From Sulfitobacter delicatus (GTDB lineage: Bacteria; Pseudomonadota; Alphaproteobacteria; Rhodobacterales; Rhodobacteraceae): 64,000 bases of DNA. The DNA lies in NCBI RefSeq assembly GCF_900102535.1, contig NZ_FNBP01000004.1:1-64000 (forward strand), in the 5' to 3' direction. Position 1 is the stretch's first letter. Each line of letters opens with the position of its first letter. Below are positions 26,475-37,848 of this stretch, one piece after another. The notes beneath the pieces are model-generated. The model made no database searches, was not told where the DNA came from, and saw only the letters and a list, made by a program, of their open reading frames with translations. Both the position numbers and the translations under genes were made by a program.

Positions 26475-28439
26475 ATGATTACAGAGCTTGGACATTTCGC
26501 GCTGGTACTCGCCTTTGGCGTCGCACTGGTACAGATGGTGGTGCCGATGTGGGGCGCTTGGCGCGGTCGTGCCAGTTGGATGGCGGTGGCTGAACCTGCA
26601 GCGGGGGCGCAGTTTGCGCTGATTGCGCTGTCCTTTGGCGCGCTGATGTGGGCCTTTATCACTTCGGATTTCAGCCTCCGTCTGGTGGTGGCGAACAGCC
26701 ATTCTGCCAAGCCAATGCTCTATAAGATCAGCGGCACATGGGGGAACCATGAGGGCTCGATGCTGCTCTGGGTGCTGATCGTGGCGCTTTTCGGGGCGAT
26801 GGCAGCTTGGTTCGGCGGCAATTTGCCTCCAACACTGCGGGCGCGGGTGCTCTCGGTTCAGGCGGCGATTGGGGTGGCGTTTTTGGCGTTTATCCTTTTC
26901 ACCTCGAACCCCTTTTTGCGGATGGGCACGCCACCTTTTGACGGGCAAGATCTGAACCCGCTGTTGCAAGACCCCGGTCTCGCATTCCACCCGCCGTTTC
27001 TCTATCTCGGCTATGTCGGCCTGAGCATGTCGTTTAGCTTTGCCGTAGCCGCGCTGATTGAGGGGCGTGTTGATGCGGCCTGGGGTCGCTGGGTGCGCCC
27101 TTGGACGCTGGCGGCTTGGATTTTCCTCACCATCGGCATCTCGCTCGGCTCTTGGTGGGCCTATTACGAACTTGGTTGGGGCGGTTTCTGGTTCTGGGAT
27201 CCGGTGGAGAACGCCTCTTTCATGCCATGGCTATTGGCGGCGGCACTCCTGCACTCGGCCATCGTGGTGGAGAAGCGGGAGAGCCTGAAAAGCTGGACCA
27301 TCCTGCTGGCGATCCTCGCCTTTGGCTTCTCGCTGATCGGGACATTTATCGTGCGCTCCGGGTTGCTGACTTCGGTCCATGCCTTTGCCAATGACCCCGA
27401 GCGTGGCGTGTTCATCCTCGCGATCCTTGGTTTCTTCACCGGCGGCGCACTGGTCCTCTATTCCATGCGGGCGTCCGTACTGGAGGCGAAGGGCGTCTTT
27501 GGCCTGATCAGCCGCGAGACGGCTTTGGTGGTGAACAACCTGTTGCTGGCCGTGGCCTGTTTCGTTGTCTTCGTTGGCACCATGTGGCCGCTGGTGGCCG
27601 AGATGTTCCTTGACCGGAAACTCAGCGTCGGGCCGCCATTCTTCAACGCCGCCTTCACCCCCTTTATGGTCGCGCTTGGGCTGATCTTGCCGATCGGCAG
27701 CGCGATGCCGTGGAAGCGGGCCAAGATCATGCGCGCGCTTTATCCGCTGCGTTATGCCTTCGTCTTGGCGCTGGCCCTTGGTGGGCTGGCCTTTGCTATG
27801 CAGACCGGGCGCGGGCTCTTGGGGCCGGTGGGCATGTTCCTCGGCGCTTGGCTGATCATGGGGACCGTGGTGGACCTAATGCAACGATTGGGCCGTGGGC
27901 CCGGCAAGCTGCGGCGGCTGCGTCGTCTGCCGCGGGCGGATTGGGGCAAGGCGACGGCCCATGGGGGCCTTGGTGTGACCATGGCCGGGATCGCGGGGCT
28001 GATGGCTTGGGCGGTGGATGACATCCGCGTAGCGCGCATTGATGAACCCTTTGACGTGGGCAGCTACACGCTCACGCTAAAGGACGTGCGTGAAGAGCGC
28101 GGGCCAAACTATCTGACAACCATGGCTGAGCTGACTTTGGCGCAGGATGGCGAAACACTCGCGACGCTCTACCCGGAAAAGCGTTTCTACCCGGTGGCGC
28201 AGATGCCCACGACCGAAGCCGCGATTGATTACAACCTCGCGCGGGACGTCTATGTGGTGATTGGTGATGCGCAGGACGGCGGCGGTTGGGCTGTGCGGAC
28301 CTATATCAAACCGATGACCAACTGGATCTGGATCGGCTGCGCTCTGATGGCTCTGGGCGGCGTATTGAGCCTCACCGACCGCCGTTTCCGTGTCGCCGCA
28401 GGCGCGCGCAAACAGGCGCAAGGGGTGCCTGCGGAATGA
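26475..28439 (+). CDS. ccmF: Cytochrome c heme lyase subunit CcmF
   Basis: 654 residues, a multi-span membrane protein. The heme-handling WWD-type signature reads WGGFWFWDPVENASFMPWL at about 237-255. HNP-type periplasmic His residues and a GTMWPL motif typical of CcmF follow. It joins heme from CcmE to apocytochrome c together with CcmH. Its stop overlaps the ccmH start (ATGA). Confidence 0.96.
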   Translation: MITELGHFALVLAFGVALVQMVVPMWGAWRGRASWMAVAEPAAGAQFALIALSFGALMWAFITSDFSLRLVVANSHSAKPMLYKISGTWGNHEGSMLLWVLIVALFGAMAAWFGGNLPPTLRARVLSVQAAIGVAFLAFILFTSNPFLRMGTPPFDGQDLNPLLQDPGLAFHPPFLYLGYVGLSMSFSFAVAALIEGRVDAAWGRWVRPWTLAAWIFLTIGISLGSWWAYYELGWGGFWFWDPVENASFMPWLLAAALLHSAIVVEKRESLKSWTILLAILAFGFSLIGTFIVRSGLLTSVHAFANDPERGVFILAILGFFTGGALVLYSMRASVLEAKGVFGLISRETALVVNNLLLAVACFVVFVGTMWPLVAEMFLDRKLSVGPPFFNAAFTPFMVALGLILPIGSAMPWKRAKIMRALYPLRYAFVLALALGGLAFAMQTGRGLLGPVGMFLGAWLIMGTVVDLMQRLGRGPGKLRRLRRLPRADWGKATAHGGLGVTMAGIAGLMAWAVDDIRVARIDEPFDVGSYTLTLKDVREERGPNYLTTMAELTLAQDGETLATLYPEKRFYPVAQMPTTEAAIDYNLARDVYVVIGDAQDGGGWAVRTYIKPMTNWIWIGCALMALGGVLSLTDRRFRVAAGARKQAQGVPAE

Positions 28440-28888
28440 AGCGTCTGTTGCTGATCCTGACCCTGCTGGCCAGCCCGCTATGGGCCGTGCAGCCAGATGA
28501 GGTGCTGGACGATCCGCTTTTGGAATCCCGCGCGCGCGAATTGAGCCAAGGGCTGCGCTGTCTGGTCTGCCGGAACGAAAGCATTGACGAAAGCAACGCA
28601 AGCCTTGCCCGCGATCTGCGCATTCTGCTGCGCGAGCGGTTGGTGGCCGGGGACAGTGACGAAGAGGCGGTGGACTTTATCGTCGACCGCTATGGCGAAT
28701 ATGTGCTGCTAAACCCGCGGGCCACCGGGGCGAACTGGCTGCTCTGGGGCGCAGGGCCTTTGATGCTGCTCCTCGCCGGGGGGCTGGGCGCGGTTTATCT
28801 GCGTGGCCGCGCGCGTGGCAAGGCCACCAATGAGGCGCCGTTGACGCCCGAAGAAGAAGCCCGCCTGCGCGATATTCTCGACAACTGA
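28436..28888 (+). CDS. ccmH: Cytochrome c maturation protein CcmH (thioredoxin-like CcmL type)
   Basis: 150 residues from the ATG at 28436, which overlaps the ccmF stop by 4 bases. It has a signal peptide (residues 1-17), the family motif LRCLVCRNESIDESNASLARDLR with its CxxC that reduces or holds apocytochrome c, and one C-terminal membrane span (about 101-120). This is the short CcmH without the CcmI part, so ccmI must be elsewhere. Confidence 0.94.
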   Translation: MKRLLLILTLLASPLWAVQPDEVLDDPLLESRARELSQGLRCLVCRNESIDESNASLARDLRILLRERLVAGDSDEEAVDFIVDRYGEYVLLNPRATGANWLLWGAGPLMLLLAGGLGAVYLRGRARGKATNEAPLTPEEEARLRDILDN

Positions 28889-28955
28889 CGCCCGGTTGTA
28901 CTGGCAGCAGCAGACTGCTTTGTTATGCTGCCGCCAAGCAATTGAGGATACCGAG

Positions 28956-29732
28956 ATGGACTATGAAACGATCACCTATGCGCTGACGGACGGTGTCGCG
29001 CTGATCACGCTCAATCGTGCCGACAAGATGAACGCGTTGACCGCCCAAATGCGGGCCGAGTTGACCCATGCGGTTACCGAAGGGGGGCGCGAAGGCCGCG
29101 TGGTGGTGCTGACCGGGGCCGGGCGTGCGTTCTGCTCGGGTCAGGATCTGGGGGATCGGGCAGGGGGTGCTGCCATTGATCTGGAGCAGACCCTGCGCGA
29201 AGAATACGCGCCACTGCTGCGCGCCATCGTGAATTGCCCGGTTCCGACCATCGCCTCGGTGAACGGCCCCGCGGCGGGCGCGGGGGCAAATATCGCGCTG
29301 GCGGCGGATGTCGTTTTTGCCAGCGAGAGCGCTTATTTCATGCAGGCTTTCACCCGCATCGGCCTGATCCCAGACGCGGGCGGCACCTATGCGCTGCCAC
29401 GGCAGATGGGCATGGCCAAGGCAATGGGCGCGGCGCTTTTTGCGGACAAGATTACAGCGCGACAGGCGGATGACTGGGGGATGATCTGGCAAGCGGTGCC
29501 GGATGAAGAGTTCGATGCGCATTGGCGGGCCAAGGCAGCCCAGCTGGCCACAGGTCCGACTGCTGCCTATGCGGAAGCCAAAAAGGCAATCCGAGCGACT
29601 TGGGACAACGGGTTTGAAGATCAACTGGCATTGGAAGCCGAAGCGCAGGGGCGCTGCGGCAGATCCCATGACTTTGCTGAAGGGGTCACGGCCTTCACGC
29701 AGAAACGCGGGCCGAAGTTCGAGGGCCGCTAA
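28956..29732 (+). CDS. Enoyl-CoA hydratase/isomerase family protein (PaaG-like)
   Basis: 258 residues from the ATG at 28956 (MDYETITYALTDG). Crotonase-fold hallmarks are AFCSGQDLGDR (oxyanion hole Gly), SVNGPAAGAGANIALAADV and the catalytic-region IGLIPDAGGTYALPRQMG. Sequence pattern and length are close to PaaG/PaaB 1,2-epoxyphenylacetyl-CoA isomerase or enoyl-CoA hydratase of phenylacetate breakdown. No other paa gene is adjacent, so the exact substrate is open. Interestingly an indolepyruvate oxidoreductase, which produces aryl-acetyl-CoA, lies in the same window. Confidence 0.85.
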   Translation: MDYETITYALTDGVALITLNRADKMNALTAQMRAELTHAVTEGGREGRVVVLTGAGRAFCSGQDLGDRAGGAAIDLEQTLREEYAPLLRAIVNCPVPTIASVNGPAAGAGANIALAADVVFASESAYFMQAFTRIGLIPDAGGTYALPRQMGMAKAMGAALFADKITARQADDWGMIWQAVPDEEFDAHWRAKAAQLATGPTAAYAEAKKAIRATWDNGFEDQLALEAEAQGRCGRSHDFAEGVTAFTQKRGPKFEGR

Positions 29733-29735
29733 GCC

Positions 29736-30035
29736 TTAACGGCTGCGCTCTACCAAGATCACGTCATCAACAGAGGGCGCCGGGCCACTGGCCCGCGCCA
29801 CCACAGCCACGGCAACACCATCAGCCAGCACGGTGTGAACTGAGCCGGATACCCGCGCGATTGTAATCTCTGGGGGCGCTTGGCCCTTGTCATAGACCAC
29901 AGCGATCTGGTCGCAGTCATGGAGGGTATCAGGCACCAAGGCCCCGTGGGGGGCGGGCGCGTTCTTCCCCGCGCCAGACATCAGACCCGTCGCGCGGTCC
30001 CAGCGGAGCCCCTTTGTCCGATCTAATACGGCCAT
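29736..30035 (-). CDS. Small hypothetical protein
   Basis: 99 residues from the ATG at 30035 (MAVLDRTKGLRWDRATGLM). An in-frame ATG at 30086 and one at 30131 are possible but less supported. No signal peptide or membrane span. The pattern of short strands (HTVLADGVAVAVVARASG, DDVILVERSR) suggests a small beta protein. I do not recognise it. It converges on the enoyl-CoA hydratase with only 3 bases between stops. Confidence 0.55.
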   Translation of the reverse strand: MAVLDRTKGLRWDRATGLMSGAGKNAPAPHGALVPDTLHDCDQIAVVYDKGQAPPEITIARVSGSVHTVLADGVAVAVVARASGPAPSVDDVILVERSR

Positions 30036-30477
30036 CCTGCGTTCCTTGGTGTCGGGCTGCGCGATAGCGCAACGCTGTGGGTTCATCGGTTCTGGCGGGC
30101 CACCGGGTGATTGCGCACAGGGCTGCAACAATGGCCCCCCAGAATGGGGCGATAGAAATAGGCTAGCGGGGTTTTGTAAAACGGGTCAAGCGTCCAAAAA
30201 GCATTGTCCAGAGGTCCGAAACAATGCCGCAATTTGGCCTCATTTCGGGCTTCGGTGTTTCGAAAGCGGCAAACCGCTTGGAAACATTCGGCCATTCTCC
30301 GCCCAATTGCTCATGACAATGCATCTATCTCTGCCAAGCCGCGATTCGTCGGCGCAACCTGAGGCGGAGAGATTGTCCCGCATTCGTCAACAACTGGTGC
30401 GAATGGCCAAACAGAGCAGCCCTGAAACGCGAAACGCCCCGACTGGCGGGGCGTTTCCATCTTGCTATAAGGCCGCC
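30036..30477. other. 442-bp stretch without a convincing gene
   Basis: It lies between the 99-aa gene's start and the gltA stop. It holds the gltA terminator (30431-30457), a small perfect hairpin AAGCGG / CCGCTT (30264-30279) and presumably the promoter of the small hypothetical gene. Short open frames exist on both strands, but none has a recognisable protein or ribosome-binding site. Confidence 0.6.
30431..30457 (-). terminator. gltA terminator hairpin
   Basis: A perfect 10-bp stem GAAACGCCCC / GGGGCGTTTC with a 7-base loop starts 21 bases downstream of the gltA stop on the minus strand. The tail is only moderately T-rich (TTTCGCGTTT). Confidence 0.7.
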
Positions 30478-31773
30478 TTAGCGGTTCTCGATGTCCACGT
30501 AATCGCGTGCATCTTCACCAAGGTACAGCTGACGTGGGCGGCCAATCTTAAGCTGCGGGTCGCTGATCTGCTCTTTCCACTGCGAAATCCAACCGACGGT
30601 CCGCGCCAGCGCAAAGATGGGTGTGAACATCGAGGTGGGGAAGCCCATCGCCTCGAGAATAATGCCGGAATAGAAGTCCACATTGGGGAAGAGCTTCTTC
30701 TCCGCGAAATACGGATCTTCGAGCGCTGCTTTCTCAAGCTCTTTAGCAACCTGCAGGATCGGGTTATTTTCGACGCCCAGCAGTTCCAGAACCTCGTCGG
30801 CGCTTTCCTTCATCACGGTCGCGCGCGGGTCGTGGTTTTTGTAAACGCGGTGGCCAAAGCCCATCAGGCGGAAGGGATCGTTCTTGTCCTTGGCGCGGGC
30901 AATGAACTCAGGAATGCGGTCCGGCGTGCCGATCTCTTTGAGCATTTCCAGACATGCTTGGTTCGCACCCCCATGCGCCGGACCCCAAAGGCAGGCGATG
31001 CCAGCAGCGATACAGGCGAATGGGTTCGCACCCGAAGAAGAGGCTAGACGCACGGTTGAGGTCGAGGCGTTCTGCTCGTGATCCGCATGCAGGGTAAAGA
31101 TCCGGTCCATCGCACGGCTCAGGATCGGGTTAACCTCATATTCCTCGGCAGGAACGGCGAAACACATGCGCAGGAAGTTCGACGCATAGTCCAGATCGTT
31201 ACGCGGATACACGAACGGCTGCCCAATGGTGTATTTGTAAGCCATCGCGGCAATCGTCGGCATCTTGGCGATCAGGCGGATTGAGGCGACCTCGCGCTGG
31301 TGCTCGTCCGTGATGTCGGTGCTGTCGTGATAGAAGGCCGACATCGCGCCGACCACGCCGACCATAACGGCCATCGGGTGCGCGTCGCGGCGGAAACCAC
31401 GGAAGAAATACATCATCTGCTCGTGCAGCATGGTGTGGTTGGTCACCAGATGCTCGAAATCTTCGAGCGCTTTGGGGGCAGGGAGCTCACCGTAAAGCAG
31501 CAGATAGCAGACTTCGAGGTAGTGCGACTTGCTGGCAAGCTGTTCGATCGGATAGCCACGGTGCAGCAGAACGCCCTTGTCACCATCGATAAAGGTGATG
31601 GTGCTGTCGCAGGCCGCGGTCGAGGTGAACCCCGGATCATAGGTAAAGACGCCAGCCTGGGCATAGAGCTTGCGGATGTCGACCACGTCGGGGCCGTCGG
31701 TGGGGCTGTGGATCGGCAGATCGTAGCTTTCGCCATCGATCGCAAGCGTGGCTGTTTTATTGTTGTTGGTCAT
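30478..31773 (-). CDS. gltA: Citrate synthase
   Basis: 431 residues, the hexameric type I form of Gram-negative bacteria. It condenses oxaloacetate and acetyl-CoA in the TCA cycle. Catalytic His and Asp lie in [32 protein letters not shown] and, near the C-terminus, the segment before [32 protein letters not shown] is the other signature. It follows gltX on the same strand after 117 bases, in which a short GGCCCC / GGGGCC hairpin is seen. Confidence 0.96.
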   Translation of the reverse strand: MTNNNKTATLAIDGESYDLPIHSPTDGPDVVDIRKLYAQAGVFTYDPGFTSTAACDSTITFIDGDKGVLLHRGYPIEQLASKSHYLEVCYLLLYGELPAPKALEDFEHLVTNHTMLHEQMMYFFRGFRRDAHPMAVMVGVVGAMSAFYHDSTDITDEHQREVASIRLIAKMPTIAAMAYKYTIGQPFVYPRNDLDYASNFLRMCFAVPAEEYEVNPILSRAMDRIFTLHADHEQNASTSTVRLASSSGANPFACIAAGIACLWGPAHGGANQACLEMLKEIGTPDRIPEFIARAKDKNDPFRLMGFGHRVYKNHDPRATVMKESADEVLELLGVENNPILQVAKELEKAALEDPYFAEKKLFPNVDFYSGIILEAMGFPTSMFTPIFALARTVGWISQWKEQISDPQLKIGRPRQLYLGEDARDYVDIENR

Positions 31774-31890
31774 GAAGTCCCTTCCCGAATGTTGGCTGCG
31801 GGGTGCGCCCCGCCGTCTGGGCTAGGCCCCATAAAGGGGGCCGTCCCGGTCAGTTATATCGTGCCGGCTTGAGAAGTGGTTAACCAAAAC

Positions 31891-33291
31891 TCACGCGGCG
31901 GCGTCTGTCAGTCGGGCAAGGGTTTCATCGCGCCCCAGCACCAACATCATGTCAAAAACCGATGGGGTGACTGCCCTGCCAGCGAGCGCCGCACGAAGCG
32001 GCCCTGCCAGCTTGCCGAACTTGGTGTCCTTCGCGGCTGCAAAGCCGTTCAGCACCTCCTCCAGCGTTTCCTTGTTCCAGCTAGCATTTTGCAAATGCGG
32101 CGTCAATTCCGACAGTATGCCACGGGATACCGTATCGAGGTTCTTGGCAGCCTTCTCATCCGGTTGGATCGGGCGGTCAACCAAGACAAATGATGCTTTT
32201 TCAAGGAGTTCCGGAAATGTCTTCGCGCGATCTTTAAGGCAATACATCGCCCGCTCCAGCCCATCGGCTTGGGCTTCCGTAAGGGCAGCTTTGCCAGCCG
32301 CGTCCAAATAGGCCTCAATCTCGCGCCGCAGCGCGGCATCATCGGCCTGAGCAATATGCTGACCGCATAGGTTTTCGAGCTTTTTTAGGTCAAACTGGGC
32401 GGGGCTTTTGCGAATGCCGCTCAGATCGAACCACTCTTTGGCCTGCGCGTCAGTAAAGAATTCGTCATCACCGTGGCTCCACCCGAGCCGCGCGAGGTAG
32501 TTCCGCATGCCGGCGGCGGGGAAACCCATGACCTGATATTCCTGCGCGCCAAGCGCGCCGTGACGTTTAGAAAGCTTTTTGCCATCCGCCCCGTGGATCA
32601 GCGGGATATGTGCCCAGACCGGCACCTCCCAGCCCATTGCCTCGTAAATCATCATCTGGCGGGCCGCGTTATTCAGATGATCATCGCCCCGCACGACATG
32701 GGTCACGCCCATGTCGTGATCATCCACCACCACGGCGAGCATATAGACCGGCGTGCCGTCCGAGCGCAGCAGGATCATATCATCGAGCTGGTCATTGCGG
32801 ATCGTCACATTGCCCTGCACCTGATCGCGGATCACGGTTGTGCCTTCGAGCGGCGCTTTGATCCGGACCACATAGGGCGCATCGGGATGGCTGGCCGGAT
32901 CAGCGTCGCGCCATGGCGAGCGATAAAGCGTACTGCGGCCCTCAGCCTTTGCGGCTTCGCGGAATGCTTCGATCTCTTCTTGTGTGGCGAAGCATTTGTA
33001 TGCCTTGCCCGCTTCCAGCAACTCGCGCGCGACGGCGGCGTGGCGGGGGGCGTTCTCGAACTGGCTGACGATTTCTCCGTCGTGATCAAGACCGAGCCAA
33101 GCCATGCCTTTCAGAATCGCCTCGGTCGCTTCGGGGGTCGAACGGGCGCGGTCGGTGTCTTCGATACGCAGCAGAAACTTGCCGCCACGGCCCCGCGCAT
33201 AGAGCCAGTTGAACAATGCGGTGCGCGCGCCGCCGATGTGCAGGAACCCGGTGGGCGAAGGGGCGAAACGGGTCACAACGGGGGCGTTCAT
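31891..33291 (-). CDS. gltX: Glutamyl-tRNA synthetase
   Basis: 466 residues. The HIGH-type motif is [23 protein letters not shown], and the KMSKS-type motif is [11 protein letters not shown]. It charges tRNA-Glu, or with a non-discriminating enzyme also tRNA-Gln. Many alphaproteobacteria have two gltX copies; only one is in this window. It probably shares a transcript with gltA. Confidence 0.95.
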   Translation of the reverse strand: MNAPVVTRFAPSPTGFLHIGGARTALFNWLYARGRGGKFLLRIEDTDRARSTPEATEAILKGMAWLGLDHDGEIVSQFENAPRHAAVARELLEAGKAYKCFATQEEIEAFREAAKAEGRSTLYRSPWRDADPASHPDAPYVVRIKAPLEGTTVIRDQVQGNVTIRNDQLDDMILLRSDGTPVYMLAVVVDDHDMGVTHVVRGDDHLNNAARQMMIYEAMGWEVPVWAHIPLIHGADGKKLSKRHGALGAQEYQVMGFPAAGMRNYLARLGWSHGDDEFFTDAQAKEWFDLSGIRKSPAQFDLKKLENLCGQHIAQADDAALRREIEAYLDAAGKAALTEAQADGLERAMYCLKDRAKTFPELLEKASFVLVDRPIQPDEKAAKNLDTVSRGILSELTPHLQNASWNKETLEEVLNGFAAAKDTKFGKLAGPLRAALAGRAVTPSVFDMMLVLGRDETLARLTDAAA

Positions 33292-33406
33292 GGCAAGGCC
33301 TTTCGGTCAGAAGTATGAATCGGGCAAGGCCGCGTTTACCATTTGATAACCACGGTGCCCCTAGGATTTGCCGTCTATCTACCCAGTGCGATCCGCGGGG
33401 GCAAGC

Positions 33407-35449
33407 ATGGGCCTTGGGAACCAGCTACCTGATATGATGCTGCGCCAGCGCGGGCATCTGTTCAACTGGGTGCCGGTCTGTCTTGCGCTTGGGATCGGTT
33501 GGTATTTTACGCTGTCGGAAGAGCCGTCTGTCCCGTTCTTGATCGCGTTAGGCGCGGTTGTCCTTTGCCTTGCGATCCTTGCGTGGTGGTTGCCGGAAGC
33601 GGTGGCCTCGGTCGCTGTTGGAGTGGCGCTTATCATGGCGGGGCTCATCCTCGCCGCGGCGCGGTCTCACGCAGTGGCAGGTCCGATCTTAGGCTGGCGC
33701 TACTACGGGCCGGTGGAGGGGCGGATCGTGGCGATGGACCGAAGCCAGTCCGACGCGCCACGCATAACCTTGGACAAAGTGAGGCTTGAGCACGTACCGC
33801 CCACCCAAACGCCGCAACGCGTTCGTGTGTCACTGCATGGCAAGATTGAGGGCATTGCACCCAAACCGGGCCTGCGCGTCATGACAACCGCCCATCTGTC
33901 GCCGCCCTCGGGCCCGGTAGAACCCGGCGGCTTTGATTTCCAACGACATGCATGGTTCGCGCGGCTCGGCGCAGTGGGCTATACCCGGGTGCCGCTGATG
34001 GGAGTGGCCCCTGCGGAAGAGGGAGATCGCGAGTTGGCGCTGTTTCGCCTGCGAATGGCAGCCTCGGCGCGGGTGCGGGCGGCGTTGTCCGGAGATATCG
34101 GCGGATTTGCAGCTGCGATCACCACCGGCGACCGCAGCGCGATGTCGCAAGAAACGTTGCAAGATCTGCGCCATAGCAATCTCGCGCATCTGCTGGCCAT
34201 CTCTGGTTTGCACATGGGGCTCTTAAGCGGCGTGGTCTTCTCGGCAGTTCGCCTGTTGCTTGCGCTCCATCCCCTCACGGCGATGCGGTGGCCGAGCCGT
34301 AGCATCGCGGCCGGGGCCGCCTTGGTCGCCGCGAGCGGATATCTGGCTTTGTCGGGCGGCAATGTCGCGACCGAACGCGCCTATATCATGGTGGCTGTGG
34401 CGCTATGTGCCCTCATGATCGGTCGGCGCGCGATCTCATTGCGCGCCGTGGCCGTGGCAGCGCTGATCGTCCTCATTCTACGGCCCGAAGCGCTCATGGG
34501 GCCGGGGTTCCAGATGTCCTTTGCAGCAACAACCGGATTGGTAGCCGTCTTTGGCTGGCTGCGCGAGGTAAGAACCGAAGCGCTCCCGCGCCCCCTGCGC
34601 CCGGTCATGGCGGTCGTGCTGTCATCGGCTGTAGCCGGACTTGCAACCGCCCCGATCTCAGCTGCGCATTTTAATACGGTTGCGCACTTCGGACTTGTGG
34701 CGAACCTGCTATCGGTGCCGCTGATGGGGTTACTGGTTATTCCCGCCGCACTGACTGCCTTGCTCTTGGCGCCCTTCGGGCTTGAAGAACTTGGGCTTTG
34801 GGCGATGGGGCTCGGCCTGCGCTGGATACTCGTGGTGGCGGACATCGTCGCCGACTTGCCCAATGCGCGCGGGTTTGTTGCAAGCCCAAGTGGATGGGTC
34901 CTGCCGTTGTTGGCCATTGGGTTTCTCACGCTGGTGCTCTGGCAGGGGCGGCTAAGGTGGAGTGGCATTCCGATGATTTGTCTGGCGTTTTATCTTTGGC
35001 AAACAGGGGAGCGCCCAACGGTGCTCATTGCAGATACGGGAACTTTGGTCGGCGTCATGACGCCTCAGGGCCGAGCGCTCAGCAAGTCAAGAGGCGCGGG
35101 GTTCATCGCGAGGAATTGGCTGGAAAATGACGGGGACGGCGCCCAACAAGCCGCAGCGGCGGCTCGCTGGGGAGGCTCTCCAGAGTTCGGATCAATCGTC
35201 CATTTGTCAGGCAAACCCGCGGTGGCGCAGTTCAGCGGCTGCGCTCCGGGGCAGGTGGTCGTGGCATCGGTTCCACTGCCACCTGAAATGAGCGCCAACT
35301 GCGCGGTCTACGATCCGCCGAAGCTGCGTGAGACTGGCGCCATTGCGATGTCTCCCGCACCAACAGGATGGCAAGTCGTTACCGCGAAAGACCGAGTGGG
35401 AAACCGATTATGGAATCGCAAAACCCGCCGCAGAAGCCGAGATCAATAA
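33407..35449 (+). CDS. comEC: ComEC/Rec2-family DNA uptake membrane protein
   Basis: 680 residues from the ATG at 33407; an upstream in-frame TTG at 33368 is less likely. The N-terminus has two or three membrane spans and a DUF4131-type beta region ([19 protein letters not shown]). The Competence domain with [18 protein letters not shown] and many spans follows. The C-terminal roughly 130 residues correspond to the position of the metallo-beta-lactamase-like domain, but I see no HxHxDH metal motif there, so that part is degenerate, as in many alphaproteobacterial forms. It imports single-stranded DNA across the inner membrane. Its end overlaps the convergent lexA end by 7 bases. Confidence 0.88.
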   Translation: MGLGNQLPDMMLRQRGHLFNWVPVCLALGIGWYFTLSEEPSVPFLIALGAVVLCLAILAWWLPEAVASVAVGVALIMAGLILAAARSHAVAGPILGWRYYGPVEGRIVAMDRSQSDAPRITLDKVRLEHVPPTQTPQRVRVSLHGKIEGIAPKPGLRVMTTAHLSPPSGPVEPGGFDFQRHAWFARLGAVGYTRVPLMGVAPAEEGDRELALFRLRMAASARVRAALSGDIGGFAAAITTGDRSAMSQETLQDLRHSNLAHLLAISGLHMGLLSGVVFSAVRLLLALHPLTAMRWPSRSIAAGAALVAASGYLALSGGNVATERAYIMVAVALCALMIGRRAISLRAVAVAALIVLILRPEALMGPGFQMSFAATTGLVAVFGWLREVRTEALPRPLRPVMAVVLSSAVAGLATAPISAAHFNTVAHFGLVANLLSVPLMGLLVIPAALTALLLAPFGLEELGLWAMGLGLRWILVVADIVADLPNARGFVASPSGWVLPLLAIGFLTLVLWQGRLRWSGIPMICLAFYLWQTGERPTVLIADTGTLVGVMTPQGRALSKSRGAGFIARNWLENDGDGAQQAAAAARWGGSPEFGSIVHLSGKPAVAQFSGCAPGQVVVASVPLPPEMSANCAVYDPPKLRETGAIAMSPAPTGWQVVTAKDRVGNRLWNRKTRRRSRDQ

Positions 35450-36138
35450 GTCCGGATCAAGCCGACCAGCCGCCCTTGAACCTTCACCTTGTCCGAGGGG
35501 AGAACCCGCGTTTCATATGCAGGGTTCGCCGCTTCCAGAGCCACCGAGGATCCCTGTTTCCGGAAACGCTTCAACGTGGCTTCCTGATCTTCGACTAACG
35601 CAACGACAATGTCGCCATTGTCCGCTACTGAAGTCTCGCGGATGACGACGATGTCCCCATTGTTGATGCCCGCGTCGATCATCGAGTCACCATGCACTTC
35701 AAGCGCATAGTGCTCTCCTTGGCCCGCGATCATGCCGCCCGGCACCGAAACGCTGTGGGACATTTGTGAAATAGCTTCGATCGGGACACCTGCAGCGATA
35801 CGCCCCATAACAGGAACGTCAAATGCGTGCTGGGCAGAAACGTTCTGCGCGGCTGACGGTGGCGCATTATCTGGTCGATCACCATCAATAACTTTGGGGG
35901 CGAAACCGGGTGCACCGCCGAGGCTCTCGGGCAGTTTGACCACTTCGATCGCCCGCGCGCGGTGGGCGAGGCGGCGGATAAACCCGCGCTCTTCCAAAGC
36001 GGTAATCAGACGGTGAATCCCGGATTTAGAACGCAGGTCGAGCGCGAGCTTCATTTCGTCAAAACTTGGCGGCACGCCGTCGCGTTGCACGCGCTTGTGA
36101 ATGAAAGCCAATAGATCGAGTTGTTTCTTAGTCAGCAT
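35443..36138 (-). CDS. lexA: LexA repressor
   Basis: 231 residues. The N-terminal winged helix ([20 protein letters not shown], then [15 protein letters not shown]) binds SOS boxes. The self-cleavage Ala-Gly is in [12 protein letters not shown], the nucleophile Ser in [12 protein letters not shown] and the general-base Lys in [11 protein letters not shown]. After DNA damage RecA filaments trigger cleavage and SOS genes are released. An SOS box sits 30 bases upstream, showing autoregulation. Confidence 0.96.
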   Translation of the reverse strand: MLTKKQLDLLAFIHKRVQRDGVPPSFDEMKLALDLRSKSGIHRLITALEERGFIRRLAHRARAIEVVKLPESLGGAPGFAPKVIDGDRPDNAPPSAAQNVSAQHAFDVPVMGRIAAGVPIEAISQMSHSVSVPGGMIAGQGEHYALEVHGDSMIDAGINNGDIVVIRETSVADNGDIVVALVEDQEATLKRFRKQGSSVALEAANPAYETRVLPSDKVKVQGRLVGLIRTY

Positions 36139-36167
36139 GCGCGCCCCCTGAAGCGTTTATGCCGTTT

Positions 36168-36182
36168 GTTCTATTGGTGTTC
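36168..36182. promoter_or_regulatory. Alphaproteobacterial LexA (SOS) box
   Basis: GTTC, seven bases, GTTC: this exactly matches the direct-repeat box known for alphaproteobacterial LexA. It lies 30 bases upstream of the lexA start codon, so lexA represses itself. Confidence 0.9.
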
Positions 36183-36205
36183 TCGTTTTGTGTCAACAGC
36201 CTCAA

Positions 36206-37378
36206 TCAGAGAGTGATGTAGCGTTGCGAGTCTCCCGCCTTACGCGCAGGGTCATGCGGGGGGCGGATCATCAGGGCATCGGCGGTCGCCAAGACTGAAA
36301 GGAGCGAGGAATCCTGCCGATCGTCTGGGTAAATTTTACCGTCGCGCAAGTTCGCCCGCATGTAGTGGGCTCGGGGGCCGTTTTCGCCAATGTCCCGGCC
36401 AAGCGGCGCTTCCAATTCTTCGGCCGTCGTTTCCGCCAAGCCTAACATTCGACGCACCATGGGGAGGACAAAGACTGCCCCGCAAACCATTGCAGACACG
36501 GGATTTCCCGGCAGGCCGATCATGGCGGCATCGCTCAGCTTTCCGGCCATCAACGGTTTGCCGGGGCGCATCGCAACCTTGTAGAAAGATTGTTCAAGGC
36601 CAAGCTCGGCAGCAACCGGTGCGACCAAATCGAGATCCCCCACCGAGGCGCCGCCAATTGTCACAATCAGATCGGCGCCCTTCGCCAGCGCGAAGGCCTG
36701 CCGCAAGGACGCTTCAGTATCCCGTGCAATCGGTAGCAGCCGGGCTTCTGCACCTGCGTTTTCCAGCATCGCAGCCAGACCATAGCTGTTGGATGCGATA
36801 ATCTGATCTGGGCCGGGTTCTTCACCGGGTTGCACGAGTTCGTCGCCCGTTGCGAGGATCGCGATGATTGGCTTGCGGGTCACCGGGATATTGGCGTGGT
36901 TCATCGCTGCCAGTAGGGCAATATCAGCAGGACGCAACAAACGGAGCGCGCTGAGGCTATCTCCTGCACAAAAATCGCCACCTGCCGGACGGATGTTGTC
37001 CTTTGGTCCTACCTTATGACCGAGCGTGATTAGGTCTCCGCGTCGCGTCACATCCTCTTGAATAACCACGAAATCCGCACCTTGCGGAACCGGAGCGCCA
37101 GTAAAGATACGCACGGCCTGTCCGGCGCGCAGGGTGCCCTCATAACGGTGGCCGGCGGCGGATTCCCCCACGACTTTGAACATCGCGTCAGGTTCCACTT
37201 CGGCGCGGCGGAGCGCATAGCCGTCCATAGAGGAGGCGGCGAAAGGTGGTTGTGTGCGTTGGGCTGTTAAGGCGCGGGCAAGGACGCGGCCATTGGCAGC
37301 ACGGAGGGGAACGGTTTCGACCGATAAGGGCGCCACGAGGCTTAGAACGGCGTCCAGCGCCTGAGCGACACTGATCAT
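36206..37378 (-). CDS. moeA: Molybdopterin molybdenumtransferase
   Basis: 390 residues. It inserts molybdenum into adenylated molybdopterin. Signatures are SSMDGYALR near residue 50, [19 protein letters not shown], the [10 protein letters not shown] segment and [11 protein letters not shown]. The length is normal. Its start overlaps the moaC stop by 4 bases (ATGA), so both cofactor genes are made from one transcript with the upstream trp genes. Confidence 0.95.
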   Translation of the reverse strand: MISVAQALDAVLSLVAPLSVETVPLRAANGRVLARALTAQRTQPPFAASSMDGYALRRAEVEPDAMFKVVGESAAGHRYEGTLRAGQAVRIFTGAPVPQGADFVVIQEDVTRRGDLITLGHKVGPKDNIRPAGGDFCAGDSLSALRLLRPADIALLAAMNHANIPVTRKPIIAILATGDELVQPGEEPGPDQIIASNSYGLAAMLENAGAEARLLPIARDTEASLRQAFALAKGADLIVTIGGASVGDLDLVAPVAAELGLEQSFYKVAMRPGKPLMAGKLSDAAMIGLPGNPVSAMVCGAVFVLPMVRRMLGLAETTAEELEAPLGRDIGENGPRAHYMRANLRDGKIYPDDRQDSSLLSVLATADALMIRPPHDPARKAGDSQRYITL

Positions 37379-37848
37379 GTGGCTTCGTAACGGCCTGATT
37401 TGCCGCCATCTTTTAAAACAACCCGCGTGCCGCCGATCTCCATCGCCTTATCGACCGCTTTGGCCATGTCATATACGGTGAGCGCTGCGACAGAAGCGGC
37501 GGTCAGTGCTTCCATCTCCACGCCGGTTTGGCCTGTCGTTTTGACAGTGGCGGTGATCCGCACGCCTGGCAGTCCCGGATCAGGAGTGAGATCAACGCTG
37601 ACCTTCGTAATGGGCAAGGGATGGCAAAGTGGGATCAGGTCTGAGGTGCGCTTCGCTGCCATGATACCGGCAAGCCGGGCGACGCCGAGCACGTCGCCTT
37701 TTTTGGCACGGCCTTCTGTAATAATATCAAGTGTCTCTGGCGCCATCTTGATGTGGCTTTCTGCGGTGGCGATGCGTGATGTGATGGCCTTTTCCGAGAC
37801 ATCCACCATATGGGCATCGCCCTCGGCATCGAAATGGGTCAGCGGCAT
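37375..37848 (-). CDS. moaC: Cyclic pyranopterin monophosphate synthase
   Basis: 157 residues from the ATG at 37848 ([20 protein letters not shown]); the frame is open upstream only inside trpC. It completes the GTP-to-cPMP step of molybdenum cofactor synthesis after MoaA. Signatures are [17 protein letters not shown] and [23 protein letters not shown]. The trpC stop and the moaC start share a base (TGATG), suggesting coupled translation. Confidence 0.95.
   Translation of the reverse strand: MPLTHFDAEGDAHMVDVSEKAITSRIATAESHIKMAPETLDIITEGRAKKGDVLGVARLAGIMAAKRTSDLIPLCHPLPITKVSVDLTPDPGLPGVRITATVKTTGQTGVEMEALTAASVAALTVYDMAKAVDKAMEIGGTRVVLKDGGKSGRYEAT

Noticed and set aside
30083..30295. 70-aa minus-strand frame in the 30-kb gap
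   Set aside because: No ribosome-binding site or recognised motif, and it overlaps the presumed promoter of the 99-aa gene.
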